This document shows positions 1 through 9,371 of a DNA stretch of 64,000 nt, in pieces. The translations under genes and the position numbers were made by a program. How positions within the stretch are numbered: the stretch's first letter is position 1; each line of letters opens with the position of its first letter. The notes under the pieces were generated by a model that worked only from the letters and a program-made list of their open reading frames with translations, had not been told where the DNA came from and made no database searches. Source of the stretch: SXOA01 sp046153945 (GTDB lineage Bacteria > Planctomycetota > Planctomycetia > Pirellulales > Pirellulaceae); the NCBI GenBank assembly GCA_046153945.1, contig JBJXFF010000151.1, forward strand, positions 18,988 through 82,987, given 5' to 3'.

Positions 1-2483
1 AGCGCCCGGACATAGTCGCTGGCGGCAATGAACAGGCCTTTTTCGCCGGCAAGCGTTTCTTCCACGTAACTCTTTCGCGGCTGGCTGGTGGGGTGGAACA
101 TGTTCCAGCGCTCGCAACTGTGGCAATCCCGCCGCAATTGCGTGTAGCTGGTGACGCTCCAGACATTGCTGCTGATGCCGTATTTTTCGGTGAGCAAGTC
201 CGCCGCTTCCAGCGTGTGCCGCAAGATCGCGCCGCTGCCGAAGAGGTTGACCTTCAGTTTCCCCTTGTCGGATTGCTTGGTCGCGAGCTTGTACATGCCG
301 CGAACGATCCCATCTTCGACGCCCGCGGGCATTTCCGGATGGACGTAGTTTTCATTGCCGGCCATCAAGTAGTAGATGGCCGTTTCGCCGTCCTCGTAGA
401 GCCGCTTCATGCCGTCAAGAATGATGACGGCCAGTTCATAGGTGTAAGCCGGGTCGTAAGCTCGCACGGTGGGGAAGGCGATGGCGTTGAGCAGGCTGTG
501 ACCATCTTGATGCTGCAAGCCTTCGCCGTTGAGCGTGGTCCGTCCCGCGGTTCCGCCGATCAAGAAACCCTTGGCCCGCATGTCCGCCGCGGCCCAGATC
601 AGATCGCCGATGCGTTGAAAGCCGAACATCGAGTAGTAGATGTAAAACGGGAACATGTTGATTCCGTGCGAGGAATAGGCGGTTCCAGCGGCGTTGAAGC
701 TGGACATGGAGCCCGCTTCCGTGATTCCCTCTTCCAGAATTTGCCCGTTGGTCGCTTCCTTGTACTTCGCCAGCAGGTGCGAATCGACCGGCTCGTAGAG
801 CTGGCCGATGTGCGAGTAAATGCCAATCTCGGCGAACATTCCTTCCATGCCGAAAGTCCGCGACTCGTCCGGCACGATCGGCACGACGTACTTGCCGATT
901 TTCTTGTCGCGGCAGAGGCGCTGCAATAGGCGGACGAAGCCCATCGTGGTGGACATCTCCTTCCCTTCACTGCCTCCGAGAAACGGCTTGTACGCGTCCA
1001 GCCGCGGAACTTCCGTTTTGGGATGGTCCTTGGGCCGGCTGGGGACGGGGCCGCCGAGAGTCGCCCGCCGCTCGCGGAGATACTTCATCTCCGTTCCTTC
1101 CGCTGGCGGCAGATAAAACGGAGCCTTGGCGATTTGCTCGTCGGAAATCGGAATGCCGAAGCGAGTGCGGAACTCCAAAAGCTCTTGTTCATTGAGCTTT
1201 TTGTTGTTGTGAGCGATGTTCTTTCCCTCGCCCGCTTCCCCCAGGCCGTATCCCTTGATTGTCTTTGCCAGAATGACCGTTGGCTGGCCTTTGTGTTCGA
1301 TGGCTGACTTGTAGGCGGTGTAGACCTTCTCTGGGTCGTGGCCGCCGCGGCGGAGCTTAACGAGCTTTTCGTCCGAGTAGTTTTCCACGAGCTTCAATAG
1401 CTCAGGATACTTGCCGAAAAAGTTCTCGCGGATGTACGAGCCGGGCATGACGGTGTATTTTTGGAACTCACCGTCGACTACTTCGTTCATTCGCTTGGCG
1501 AGCAGTCCTGTTTCGTCTCGTTCTAGCAGTTGATCCCAGTCATCGCCCCAAATGACCTTGATGACGTTCCAGCCCGCTCCGCGGAAGAGCCCTTCGAGTT
1601 CCTGAATGATTTTGCCGTTCCCACGAACAGGCCCGTCCAGCCGCTGCAAGTTGCAGTTTACCACAAAGATGAGGTTGTCGAGCTTTTCGCGGCCCGCTAG
1701 CGTAATTGCTCCCAGCGACTCCGGCTCGTCACATTCTCCGTCGCCAAGATAGGCCCAGACCTTTTTCTGGCTGGTATCGCTGATCCCGCGGTCTTTGAGG
1801 TACTGGTTAAAGCGGGCCTGATAGATGGCCATGATGGGTCCCAACCCCATTGAGACCGTGGGGAATTCCCAAAACGTCGGCATTAGCCAGGGATGCGGAT
1901 ACGACGAGAGGCCGCCGTGGGGCTGCAATTCGCGTCGGAAATTGTCGAGATGTTTCTCGGTCAATCGGCCTTCCATGAAGGCCCGCGAATAGATGCCGGG
2001 CGAAGCGTGCCCCTGAATATAAATCTGGTCCCCGTCATAGCCGCTTTCGCCGCGGCCACGGAAGAAATGGTTGAAGGCGACTTCGTAAAGAGTTGCGGAC
2101 GACGCAAACGTGGAGATGTGCCCCCCCAGCCCGTCGTCTTTCTTATTGGCCCGATGGACCATCGCCATCGCATTCCAGCGGACAATGCTCTTGATCCGCC
2201 GCTCGATTTCGCGATTACCCGGATACCGCTCCTGAGCACTGCGAGGGATGGTGTTGATATACGGCGTATTGAGTGGCTGGTGCAGTTCCACTCCCTTCTC
2301 GGTCGCCTCGCTCTCCAGTACGGAGAGGAGATACTTGACCCGCTCCGTTCCTTTCGTTTTCAGGACATATTCCAGCGACTCCAGCCACTCCTGCGTCTCG
2401 GCGGGGTCAACGTCATGGACTTGCGTAACATACGGCTCGGAGGGGGACGCTTCGGCGGAAGGGAGCGTTTTGGTATCTGACAT
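1..2483 (-). CDS. aceE: Pyruvate dehydrogenase E1 component, homodimeric type (3' end beyond the window)
   Basis: This is the thiamine-diphosphate-dependent E1 of the pyruvate dehydrogenase complex, which decarboxylates pyruvate and passes the acetyl group to the E2 lipoyl domain. About 827 codons are visible. The family is usually near 890 residues, so only the C-terminus is missing to the left. I start at ATG 2483 (MSDTKTLPSAEAS...). The frame is open to base 1, where it reads FIAASDYVRA. Family features are the N-terminal block NTIPRSAQERYPGN, the segment KKDDGLGGHISTFASSATLYE and the ThDP/Mg motif GDGECDEPES near residue 245. No E2 or E3 gene is visible on the gene's upstream side; partners could lie beyond the left edge. 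Confidence is high. Confidence 0.96.
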   Translation of the reverse strand, partial: MSDTKTLPSAEASPSEPYVTQVHDVDPAETQEWLESLEYVLKTKGTERVKYLLSVLESEATEKGVELHQPLNTPYINTIPRSAQERYPGNREIERRIKSIVRWNAMAMVHRANKKDDGLGGHISTFASSATLYEVAFNHFFRGRGESGYDGDQIYIQGHASPGIYSRAFMEGRLTEKHLDNFRRELQPHGGLSSYPHPWLMPTFWEFPTVSMGLGPIMAIYQARFNQYLKDRGISDTSQKKVWAYLGDGECDEPESLGAITLAGREKLDNLIFVVNCNLQRLDGPVRGNGKIIQELEGLFRGAGWNVIKVIWGDDWDQLLERDETGLLAKRMNEVVDGEFQKYTVMPGSYIRENFFGKYPELLKLVENYSDEKLVKLRRGGHDPEKVYTAYKSAIEHKGQPTVILAKTIKGYGLGEAGEGKNIAHNNKKLNEQELLEFRTRFGIPISDEQIAKAPFYLPPAEGTEMKYLRERRATLGGPVPSRPKDHPKTEVPRLDAYKPFLGGSEGKEMSTTMGFVRLLQRLCRDKKIGKYVVPIVPDESRTFGMEGMFAEIGIYSHIGQLYEPVDSHLLAKYKEATNGQILEEGITEAGSMSSFNAAGTAYSSHGINMFPFYIYYSMFGFQRIGDLIWAAADMRAKGFLIGGTAGRTTLNGEGLQHQDGHSLLNAIAFPTVRAYDPAYTYELAVIILDGMKRLYEDGETAIYYLMAGNENYVHPEMPAGVEDGIVRGMYKLATKQSDKGKLKVNLFGSGAILRHTLEAADLLTEKYGISSNVWSVTSYTQLRRDCHSCERWNMFHPTSQPRKSYVEETLAGEKGLFIAASDYVRA

Positions 2484-2707
2484 CGACAAGCCTTATCTTG
2501 GGGAAATACCCGCGCGTTAAATGGGTCCAGGAACTGGGCTATCCATAGCAAACGATAGCACTAGCGGGCAAGTGCGGAAAATCTTGGTATTTACCTAGAT
2601 TGTCTCTTGCGAGGCCACTCGCGTAAAGGGTCTGCGGGCGAGCTGAACGGCGTTTTCAGCGGGAAAAGCGAGGCCGGTGGTGGGGCTGAAAGTCCACATG
2701 TGCGCCC

Positions 2708-3229
2708 TTAAAACAGGCTCATCATGAGGTAGATCGCGAAATAGATCACTGCGGCATCCATTGCCACGGAAAAGAAGACCCCCAGGCTGCCCAGCCAAAA
2801 GGCGATTTGCGTCAGATTGCGCCCCATGGGGTCCATGGCCCCCACGCGGATGGCTCGCAGATCCTGCCATCCAAGCCCCATCGCACACGCGGCGGGAACA
2901 ACGGACAGGAAGGAGAAGACCCAGCCGAGCACCCACAAACCCGATAGTGAGGCGAAGCCGAGGAGGGAACCGACGAGGCCGGTGGTGGCTAAGACCAGTA
3001 GAAGCACGCCGCGATGGCCTTGGCTCACCTCAAATCGTGGCTGGTAAGGGGCGCTGTCGGCGGAACTGCGGTAGATGTTGTCGTCGAGGGTCGCCGAACT
3101 CCCGTCCACTGCCGATGCCGCAACTACTTCGTTCCCTGTCCCCTCGGCGAAGACGTTTCTCCCAGCCGCATCGGTCAAACTCGGCTTGGTAAACCGCGGG
3201 TCATTCGGTTTTAAGAGGGGATTGGACAT
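2708..3229 (-). CDS. Small integral membrane protein, DUF4190-like
   Basis: A protein of 173 residues starting at ATG 3229 (MSNPLLKPNDPRF). The first 75 or so residues are polar and probably cytoplasmic. About three hydrophobic segments follow (GVLLLVLATTGLVGSLLGFA, LWVLGWVFSFLSVVPAACAM and the C-terminal AFWLGSLGVFFSVAMDAAVI). The pattern of short helices with a glycine-rich turn and a loop reading DLRAIRVGAMDPMGRN resembles DUF4190-type proteins, but the family match is only suggestive. The frame stays open upstream of 3229, but that part has no membrane or family features. It lies between aceE and an AhpD-like gene on the same strand. Function is unknown. Confidence 0.7.
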   Translation of the reverse strand: MSNPLLKPNDPRFTKPSLTDAAGRNVFAEGTGNEVVAASAVDGSSATLDDNIYRSSADSAPYQPRFEVSQGHRGVLLLVLATTGLVGSLLGFASLSGLWVLGWVFSFLSVVPAACAMGLGWQDLRAIRVGAMDPMGRNLTQIAFWLGSLGVFFSVAMDAAVIYFAIYLMMSLF

Positions 3230-3270
3230 GCTCGTGAGTTTAGCCGAAAAGCAGATTGGTGGAACCAAAA

Positions 3271-3690
3271 TCAGGGCAAAATATCGGGCTCCACCTGGTA
3301 GCCGTCCGCCAAGGCGTTGGTCGAGTTGAAAAGGGCCACAATACCTAGAATCTCCCCCAGTGCCGCGTCGTCCACACCTTGCTTCTTCAAAGCCGCCGTG
3401 TGCGAATTCACGCAGTACCGGCAACCGTTAGTGGCGGAGACGGCAAGGGCGATAATCTCCCGCGTCCTGGCATCCAGTGGGCTCGTTCGGCCGGCGGCTT
3501 CGGGGTGCATGAGGGCTTTAAGCCTGGTCCAAATCAATTCGAGTTGGTCCGGATTGGTGGCCAGAACCCGCCAGAGATTCGGGACAAAGTCGATATTCTT
3601 CGTCCGCCTAATGTCCGTGAAAATCTCCGCAACCTTGCCGACGGCAGCGGATTCGGAGACAGGAATGACCGTGGCGATGCGGGGAGTCAT
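3271..3690 (-). CDS. Carboxymuconolactone decarboxylase / AhpD-like alkylhydroperoxidase domain protein
   Basis: A 139-residue all-alpha AhpD-like protein. The diagnostic motif is C90-RYC93-VNSH97, the redox-active CxxC plus downstream His of the family, in the context LAVSATNGCRYCVNSHTAA. Members act as peroxidase-associated thiol reductants or as uncharacterised peroxidase-related proteins. The start is ATG 3690 (MTPRIATVIP). A TTG 48 bases upstream would add 16 residues, which are not expected in the family. Length is normal for a stand-alone single-domain member. No AhpC or peroxiredoxin gene is adjacent. The family assignment is firm and the substrate is unknown. Confidence 0.85.
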   Translation of the reverse strand: MTPRIATVIPVSESAAVGKVAEIFTDIRRTKNIDFVPNLWRVLATNPDQLELIWTRLKALMHPEAAGRTSPLDARTREIIALAVSATNGCRYCVNSHTAALKKQGVDDAALGEILGIVALFNSTNALADGYQVEPDILP

Positions 3691-4009
3691 TTTGAGCCAG
3701 CCTGGCAGCGGTAGGGTTGGTGCGGGATTTAGTGCCAAGACGATGCAAATGCAGGAAACCGGAGTCTATCGTTGCCAAGGAAGGAAAAAAAAGGGGAAGT
3801 GCTTGACGCGAGAGATTCCTGTCCAATGCTACCAGACTCACCATAACTTACTGGCAAGAACCGTTGCTTTCTCTTCCCAAACTGGCGTAGAATAAACGCA
3901 AGCGGTGAAAGCTGGCGAAAAATGTCGCTGGCGGATAAACTTCGGGCAAGTGGACTGGCCCAGGAATGGGCCACAGGGGTGGCGACGATTCTCTCCGGGT
4001 GCGACTGTC

Positions 4010-4483
4010 ATGATCCCTTGGCAATTGACTATGGCGGTCTCCGGCGTGGTACTCCTCGCCGTTGTGGCTCTCGTCTTTGCCTGGCTGCGCCGTCGTCGGC
4101 CTTGGAGCGTGAATCTGGAGCGCGCTCGCAAGCTGTTCCACCTGCGCCGCGAATGGCTCGAAGCCCGCTTCTTCACGCTTGCCGCCAGCAGCGGCAAACC
4201 GCGCGGATTGGAATGGGTGGACTGCGATTTTGAAAATCCGGTTTCTTTTGCTCGCGATCGCCACACTGGCCGACTGCGGGCGCTGGTCGGTGTAACGATC
4301 CGTTTCCGAGCCATTGAAGGTGGGGGAATGGAAGACAATCCCAACGTCACCAACTTGCGAGCAGCCAGTGCAATTTTCCTGCTCGATGGCGAAGACTGGA
4401 GCACGGACGGCCGCGTCCTTTTCAATCTCAATCCTCTGCAAGCGATTGAACATTTTCGGCAAGAGCTGGAAGTAGTTGAGTAA
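4010..4483 (+). CDS. Membrane-anchored protein of unknown function, upstream of the GspF/pilin operon
   Basis: A 157-residue protein starting at ATG 4010 (MIPWQLTMAVSG). An N-terminal transmembrane helix (about residues 5-27, VSGVVLLAVVALVFAWL) is followed by an Arg-rich stop-transfer segment RRRRPW. The soluble domain that follows contains KLFHLRREWLEARFFTLAAS and ends in NLNPLQAIEHFRQELEVVE. With this topology the C-terminal domain should be cytoplasmic. A GTG at 3905 would add 35 residues with no clear purpose. About 100 bases separate it from the first gspF-like gene, so it may belong to that operon. I do not recognise the family. Confidence 0.7.
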   Translation: MIPWQLTMAVSGVVLLAVVALVFAWLRRRRPWSVNLERARKLFHLRREWLEARFFTLAASSGKPRGLEWVDCDFENPVSFARDRHTGRLRALVGVTIRFRAIEGGGMEDNPNVTNLRAASAIFLLDGEDWSTDGRVLFNLNPLQAIEHFRQELEVVE

Positions 4484-4584
4484 CAGTGCCTCGAGTGAAG
4501 CCGCAGTGCATCTAGTTGCGATTCGCCTCACTCTCTCTAAAATCAAGCTCGTTCAGGTCTTCCCTACAGCCCATTAGGTGCGAA

Positions 4585-5661
4585 TTGTCTGCGGCGGCAG
4601 TGTTTGCTCCTACCACCGTTACGCTGGAAGATTTCGTGGCCCTCAACCACGAGATTGCGGCTCTGGCGCGCGCGGGTGTGCCGTTGGGGCCGGGACTGAC
4701 TGCTTTTGGAAGGGACTTGCCCGGTCGACTGGGGAAAATCGCGGCGGAAGTTGGCCAGCGCCTTGAGCAAGGAGAGCCGCTGAACCGAATCATTGCAACC
4801 CAGCAAGGCTTGCCCCCCGCTTACAAAGCCGTTGTGGAAGCCGGCCTTCGCGTCGGCCGCCTACCGGCGGCGCTGGAGGGGATTTCTCAATCGGCCCGCC
4901 GCACGGCTCAGCTTCGCTGGACCATCGGCATGGCCATCGTTTATCCGCTCGTCGTCATGAGCCTCGGCTATTGCTTATTCATCTTCACGCTCACCCATCT
5001 TGCCCCCGTGATGGCGGCGGCACTTGCCGATCATGGAGTGGAAGATACCCCGGTGCATCAGGCGATGGCTTGGCTCGGAAATACCGTCCCTATTTGGAGC
5101 GTCGCGTTGCCGGTGCTGGTTCTTACTTGGCTGACATGGCTGTGGTGGCGAGCCGGGCGCGTTTCCGCCGGTGTGGAGTTGCATCCACTGCTGTCGTTTG
5201 GCGCTGTCTCGTCGATGTTGGCGATGCGGCACGCCGGCCGATTGGCGGCCATGTGTGATTGCCTGGCGTTGCTGACGGAATACGGTGTGCCACTCCCCGA
5301 AGCGATTCCTCTTGCCGCCCGAACGACCGGCGCGAAAAGGCTGGAGGCAGCCGCCAGCGAGTTGGCAGAGCAAATGACTCGGGGGGAACGGCACACATCA
5401 ATTCCCAGGCATTTTCCTCCCTTGCTCGCCTGGATGTTAACGAGCGGCCAGTTGCAGCAAGGCCTGCCGCCGGCCCTGCGCCGAGTCGCGAATGCCTATC
5501 GGGACGAAGCAAATCGCCGGGCTCAGTGGCTGCGGCTCTTTGTGCCGCTGATTCTGACGTTGGGGTTTGGCGGCGGCGCGACGATCATTTACGCGATTGT
5601 CACGCTGGGGCCGTATCTGTTCATCCTTTACAGATTCTCGGGAGCTGGATTCCGACCATGA
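4585..5661 (+). CDS. Type II secretion / type IV pilus inner-membrane protein, GspF-like (first of three)
   Basis: GspF/PilC proteins form the inner-membrane platform of type II secretion and type IV pilus machines. This copy has about 358 residues. It has the T2SSF-domain features of a cytoplasmic helical bundle (LEDFVALNHEIAALARAGVP, LNRIIATQQGLPPAYKAVVE AG) before a membrane segment near MAIVYPLVVMSLGYCLFIF, then two further membrane segments and a second, more divergent helical repeat. The start is uncertain. I choose TTG 4585, preceded by AGGTG, because the family begins shortly before the LEDFVALN helix; an upstream TTG at 4516 is also in frame. The stop overlaps the next start (ATGA), which indicates translational coupling. 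Confidence 0.88.
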   Translation: MSAAAVFAPTTVTLEDFVALNHEIAALARAGVPLGPGLTAFGRDLPGRLGKIAAEVGQRLEQGEPLNRIIATQQGLPPAYKAVVEAGLRVGRLPAALEGISQSARRTAQLRWTIGMAIVYPLVVMSLGYCLFIFTLTHLAPVMAAALADHGVEDTPVHQAMAWLGNTVPIWSVALPVLVLTWLTWLWWRAGRVSAGVELHPLLSFGAVSSMLAMRHAGRLAAMCDCLALLTEYGVPLPEAIPLAARTTGAKRLEAAASELAEQMTRGERHTSIPRHFPPLLAWMLTSGQLQQGLPPALRRVANAYRDEANRRAQWLRLFVPLILTLGFGGGATIIYAIVTLGPYLFILYRFSGAGFRP

Positions 5662-6701
5662 GCCATCCCGAGCCGCCGAATCTCAGCCCGCGTGAAGCCG
5701 AATCATTGGTCCGCGCCGCGGCGCAACTGGCCGAGGCCGACCTGCCGCTGGCGGAAGGCCTGCAAGCCGCCGCCGGAGAGGCCGCCTCGGGGCGAATGAG
5801 CCGGGCACTGCGGCATGTGGCGCGCGCGATTGAAAACGGCAGCAGCCTGGAGCAAGCGATTACCGCCTGCGGCCCGCGAGTGCCGCCTTATTTGGGCGGA
5901 TTCTTAAACGCGGCGGAAAAGACGGGGAAGCTCGGCGTCGTGTTGACAGAATGGGTGGAGAACCAATGGGCGGTGCGGAACCGCTGGCGGGAAGTCACCG
6001 CTGCTTTGACTTATCCCCTGATTTCCCTGGCCCTTGCGGGGGTCGTTTTCCTGTTCTTGGCCTTGTACGTTATTCCCCCCTTCAAGACCATGATGATGGA
6101 ATTCGGGCTTAGACTCCCCGTGACGACGCTGGCCGTTTTCTGGATGAGCGACGTAGTCATGCCCCAGTTGCTGGTGGTCTTCGCTGCTGTCGTGTTGGGT
6201 TTGGGCGCGGTTCGGTTGTTTGGAGGACGCGGGGCGTTTTCGCAACTCGTCGGCGCGCTGCCACTGGTCGGCAAATTGTGGTACTGGTCCGGTTCGGCGG
6301 AAGGACTGCGTGCGGTGGGAATGCTGATCGAGAATCAAGTGCCGCTCCCCCAGGCCCTTACGCTGGCAGCTAGTGGAATCTCGGACGCTTACATTGGCCA
6401 GGTTTGCCGGCAACTCGGCCAGCGGACTAAAGATGGTCAGTCCCTAGGGGAAGCTCTTATACGTACGCGGCTCTTCCCCATGTCCATCATCCCAGTGATC
6501 CGGCAAGGAGAGCAGCAGGGGACTCTTGATTCTGCCTTTCGCACAGCGGCTAAAATGCTGGAAGACCGGGTCAATAACCGTTCTTTACTGGTAATCCAAA
6601 TCCTGCCGCCGATGATTTTCGTCGGCGTCGCGCTGCTGGTCGGGATCACGATTATCGCGCTTTTCATGCCATTGATCGGCCTGGTTCAAGGGTTGGCCTA
6701 G
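5658..6701 (+). CDS. Type II secretion system F family protein (second of three)
   Basis: A 347-residue GspF/PilC homologue starting at ATG 5658, which overlaps the previous stop by four bases. It has both T2SSF repeats: an N-terminal helical bundle (ESLVRAAAQLAEADLPLAEG, then FLNAAEKTGKLGVVL) and a second bundle after residue 200 (GLRAVGMLIENQVPLPQALT). These are separated by membrane segments (LISLALAGVVFLFLALYVIP and VVMPQLLVVFAAVVLGLGAV). It ends with a membrane helix and the run FMPLIGLVQGLA. The third homologue ends almost identically (FLPLIGLIQGLA), so the two are probably duplicates. The reading frame extends upstream, but that part overlaps the preceding gene out of frame and is not real. 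Confidence 0.92.
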   Translation: MSHPEPPNLSPREAESLVRAAAQLAEADLPLAEGLQAAAGEAASGRMSRALRHVARAIENGSSLEQAITACGPRVPPYLGGFLNAAEKTGKLGVVLTEWVENQWAVRNRWREVTAALTYPLISLALAGVVFLFLALYVIPPFKTMMMEFGLRLPVTTLAVFWMSDVVMPQLLVVFAAVVLGLGAVRLFGGRGAFSQLVGALPLVGKLWYWSGSAEGLRAVGMLIENQVPLPQALTLAASGISDAYIGQVCRQLGQRTKDGQSLGEALIRTRLFPMSIIPVIRQGEQQGTLDSAFRTAAKMLEDRVNNRSLLVIQILPPMIFVGVALLVGITIIALFMPLIGLVQGLA

Positions 6702-6716
6702 CAAAAAAGCGCAACG

Positions 6717-7988
6717 ATGAACGGATCCTTTGGAACCTTTAACCTGTTGCTACTGGCGATCCCCGGCGCGGCATTGCTCTTATGCGTGCGGCTGCTCTAT
6801 GGCCCCAAGCCCTCGGCAGTGCCGGATTCGACCCTGCTCGCGCTCCGGATGTCGGGACGCTTGATGCTGCTGGCGGCGCTGGGAGGCGTAATTTTTTCGA
6901 TGGCGGGCTGGGTCGTTGGAATCATCCTGACGCTAGTAAGCGTGGTGATTTGGATCATGACCTTGGACCGGCGGATGCGTCTGGACCATCAAGCCCTGCT
7001 CGCGTCTATCGGGGTCGCCGTGGAAAAGGGGATTCCGCTGCCGGAGGTGGTCCTGGCCTTTGCCGACGAGATGAATTCCGGTGGCGCGCGGCGGGCATTG
7101 TGGCTGGCTCAATCGCTGCAGCAAGGGGTGCCCCTCGACCAGGCTCTGTCTTATGCCTGGATCAAGTGCTCCACAGCCACGCGCATGGCAGTTCGCGTTG
7201 GCATTTCCCTCGGTGCTCTGGCCCCGTCCCTCCGCAGCCAAGCCAAAACTTCCGATGAGCTTGAAGACCTGTTGCGACCAATGCTGACCCGCTGGATCTA
7301 CTTGCTGCACATTCTGTTCGTAGCGGAATACATTGTTGCATTCATCATGATTTGGATCGTGCCGGTGTTCGACAAAATGTTCCAGGAGTTCGGGCTGAAA
7401 CTCCCCGTGCCGACGGTCTGCCTCATCAACCTTTCGCGGTGGATCGTGGACTACGGCTGGATTCCCCTCCTGCTGTTCACGATGGCGGCGTCCGTGGCAT
7501 GTCTGGCCGGCATCTTTGCGTTTGTCGGCTGGTTGCCGCGAAGTGCCCCGATCCTGAATCGAATCTTCCGCCGCTATGACGGAGCCATTGTCTTGCGGTC
7601 ACTGGCCCTGGCAATCCGCCGCGGACAACCGCTGAATTCCGCCCTCAGGTTGATGGCCGACATTTATCCGCTGGGAACCGTGCGCTCCTGGCTGAGCAGC
7701 GTTTCCGCCAAAGTGGAGGGAGGCGAGGACTGGTGCCAAGCCCTCCGCCAGGTGCGGCTGATCGATCGGACGGACGAATTGGTGCTGCGGTCGGCCCAGG
7801 CCGCGGGAAACTTGCCGTGGGCCCTCGAAGAGATGGCAGAGAGCTTGCTGCGGCGGGAAGTGTATCGCTGGCAAGCGTGGTATAACATTCTTTCTCCGAT
7901 TCTCATTCTCGTGATGGGGATTTGCGTCGGCTTTATTTGCGTAGCGCTCTTCCTTCCGCTGATTGGCTTGATTCAAGGATTGGCGTAG
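6717..7988 (+). CDS. Type II secretion system F family protein (third of three)
   Basis: A 423-residue GspF-like membrane protein starting at ATG 6717, 15 bases after the previous gene. It differs from its neighbours by an extra N-terminal membrane region (residues about 8-25 and 48-80) before the first cytoplasmic helical bundle (LLASIGVAVEKGIPLPEVVL). A membrane pair (about 195-225 and 245-275) comes next, then the second bundle (RSLALAIRRGQPLNSALRLM) and the C-terminal helix ending LPLIGLIQGLA. It shares with the second copy the segment MFQEFGLKLPVPT (there MMEFGLRLPVTT). Role inferred: part of the same secretion or pilus platform. Confidence 0.92.
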   Translation: MNGSFGTFNLLLLAIPGAALLLCVRLLYGPKPSAVPDSTLLALRMSGRLMLLAALGGVIFSMAGWVVGIILTLVSVVIWIMTLDRRMRLDHQALLASIGVAVEKGIPLPEVVLAFADEMNSGGARRALWLAQSLQQGVPLDQALSYAWIKCSTATRMAVRVGISLGALAPSLRSQAKTSDELEDLLRPMLTRWIYLLHILFVAEYIVAFIMIWIVPVFDKMFQEFGLKLPVPTVCLINLSRWIVDYGWIPLLLFTMAASVACLAGIFAFVGWLPRSAPILNRIFRRYDGAIVLRSLALAIRRGQPLNSALRLMADIYPLGTVRSWLSSVSAKVEGGEDWCQALRQVRLIDRTDELVLRSAQAAGNLPWALEEMAESLLRREVYRWQAWYNILSPILILVMGICVGFICVALFLPLIGLIQGLA

Positions 7989-7996
7989 GTGAAGAA

Positions 7997-8425
7997 ATGA
8001 CGAGGAAACGACAACATCGAATTAACGCTCGCCAGGGCTTTAGCGTCCTTGAGGTCACCCTCGCGATGACGGTGCTCCTCTCCGCCATGATTCTGCTTTC
8101 CCAGTTTCTGATTGCGTCCCACCAGCAGCGGCGAGTGGGAGACCAGCGGCGGTTGGCGCTCGAGGAGCTTTCCAACCGGATGGAGCGAGCTCTGGCCGCT
8201 AAGTGGGGCGACCTGAACGCGGCGGCGATTGAGAAGCAGCCACTGTCGCCGCTCGTCCTGGAAACACTGCCGGATGCCACACTCACGGCGCGCGTCACCG
8301 ACGAAGCGGGCTCTCCCGAGGGGAAGCAGATTCGGCTGGAAATCTCCTGGGAGCAGGGAGAGGGGCGCATCACGCCCATTGGTCTTTCTGCTTGGAGATT
8401 CCGCCCGCTGGAGACCAAGCCATGA
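7997..8425 (+). CDS. Prepilin-type N-terminal cleavage/methylation protein (pseudopilin, GspI/PilV-like)
   Basis: A 142-residue pseudopilin-like protein starting at ATG 7997, nine bases after the third gspF. The type III signal is clear: a basic leader (MTRKRQHRINARQG), the cleavage site G|FSVLEVTLA with Glu at +5, then a hydrophobic helix LAMTVLLSAMILLSQFL. The rest is a small globular domain with a long amphipathic helix (QRRVGDQRRLALEELSNRME) and beta strands, as in minor pseudopilins. It should be processed by prepilin peptidase, whose gene is not in the window. The upstream extension of the frame overlaps gspF and is rejected. Confidence 0.88.
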   Translation: MTRKRQHRINARQGFSVLEVTLAMTVLLSAMILLSQFLIASHQQRRVGDQRRLALEELSNRMERALAAKWGDLNAAAIEKQPLSPLVLETLPDATLTARVTDEAGSPEGKQIRLEISWEQGEGRITPIGLSAWRFRPLETKP

Positions 8426-8949
8426 GAACTGCTCGCTCTCGCAAACGAAACGGCTGGTCGCTGATCGAACTCGTGGTGGTTTATCCGCTGATGGCAATGC
8501 TGGTCTCGGGTTCGGCCATTCTCTTGACGGTCGTTTTTCGCTCCCAGCAATCCCTTTCGAATAACAGCCAGCAGCAAGCCTCTCACGCTCGGCTGGCTGT
8601 GGACTTGCGAAACGATGCACACGCGGCGATGAGTGTCCAGTGCGAATCTCCGTTGACCTGTGACTTCACGGTGGAGGGTGCGGAGTCGGTCCATTACGAG
8701 ATCAAGGACAGGACTTTGCAGCGGGAGCTGCGCAAAAGAGAGGCCGTTCTTATGCGGGAAAATTTTCCGCTCCAGGGACTCACGGCCCAATTCTCGATTG
8801 AACGATCCCCGCAATCAACCTTGGTTCGTCTTCACTTGAAATCCACCCCCGAACCGCGAAAGTATTCCGTTGTGGCCCGTTCGTCGTTGCTAGAAGCAGC
8901 CGTGGGAATCCGTCCCGCGAGAAATGGCAAGGAGGAGTCAAAGCCATGA
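8422..8949 (+). CDS. Prepilin-type N-terminal cleavage/methylation protein (GspJ-like minor pseudopilin)
   Basis: A 175-residue protein starting at ATG 8422, overlapping the previous stop as ATGA. The N-terminus MRTARSRKRNG|WSLIELVVVYPLM is a prepilin leader with Gly at -1 and Glu at +5, followed by a hydrophobic helix. The +1 residue is Trp rather than the usual Phe or Met, a tolerated variation. The following domain (SNNSQQQASHARLAVDLRND) fits the GspJ/PilW size class. Position and coupling place it in the same operon as the three GspF proteins and the neighbouring pseudopilins. Confidence 0.85.
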   Translation: MRTARSRKRNGWSLIELVVVYPLMAMLVSGSAILLTVVFRSQQSLSNNSQQQASHARLAVDLRNDAHAAMSVQCESPLTCDFTVEGAESVHYEIKDRTLQRELRKREAVLMRENFPLQGLTAQFSIERSPQSTLVRLHLKSTPEPRKYSVVARSSLLEAAVGIRPARNGKEESKP

Positions 8950-9371
8950 AGCGGTACTCAGGGAAACAACCTCGAAACCGACGGGCTGTCGCGATGGCCA
9001 TGGCGCTGATAGTGCTACTGGTAGTCGGGATGGTATCGGGCCTGACGCTTCAAGCCATTCTGCGATCGCATCGTCAGGTTCGCGAGGAAGCAGATCGCGT
9101 GCAGGCGGAACTCCTGGCGGAATCCGCTCTCAGCCGGGCGGTGGCAATGTTGGAGGGGAACCCAACTTGGGGTGGGGAAACGTGGAAGGTGTCGCTGGCC
9201 GATTCTGTAGACTTGGCATCGACGGGGGTCGCAATCATTCGCGTGGAAAAAGGGCCTGACGCAAGCCGCTTAAGAATATTCATCACCGCCATCTATCCCG
9301 ATGATTTAGTCCATCGCGCCCAGGCTGAGCGCGAACATATTTACGCAATTTCCAAATGGGGAGGAACCTAA
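8946..9371 (+). CDS. Small membrane-anchored pilus-assembly-like protein (PilX/GspK-like)
   Basis: A 141-residue protein starting at ATG 8946, overlapping the previous gene by four bases. A basic N-terminus (MKRYSGKQPRNRRA) leads into one hydrophobic helix (VAMAMALIVLLVVGMVSGLT). An amphipathic region rich in Arg, Glu and Ala follows (SHRQVREEADRVQAELLAES). This resembles PilX and GspK proteins, which lack the Glu+5 signature but have the same layout. The remaining domain is short and beta-rich. The assignment rests on position and topology rather than a specific motif. Its stop shares one base with the next start (TAATG). Confidence 0.72.
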   Translation: MKRYSGKQPRNRRAVAMAMALIVLLVVGMVSGLTLQAILRSHRQVREEADRVQAELLAESALSRAVAMLEGNPTWGGETWKVSLADSVDLASTGVAIIRVEKGPDASRLRIFITAIYPDDLVHRAQAEREHIYAISKWGGT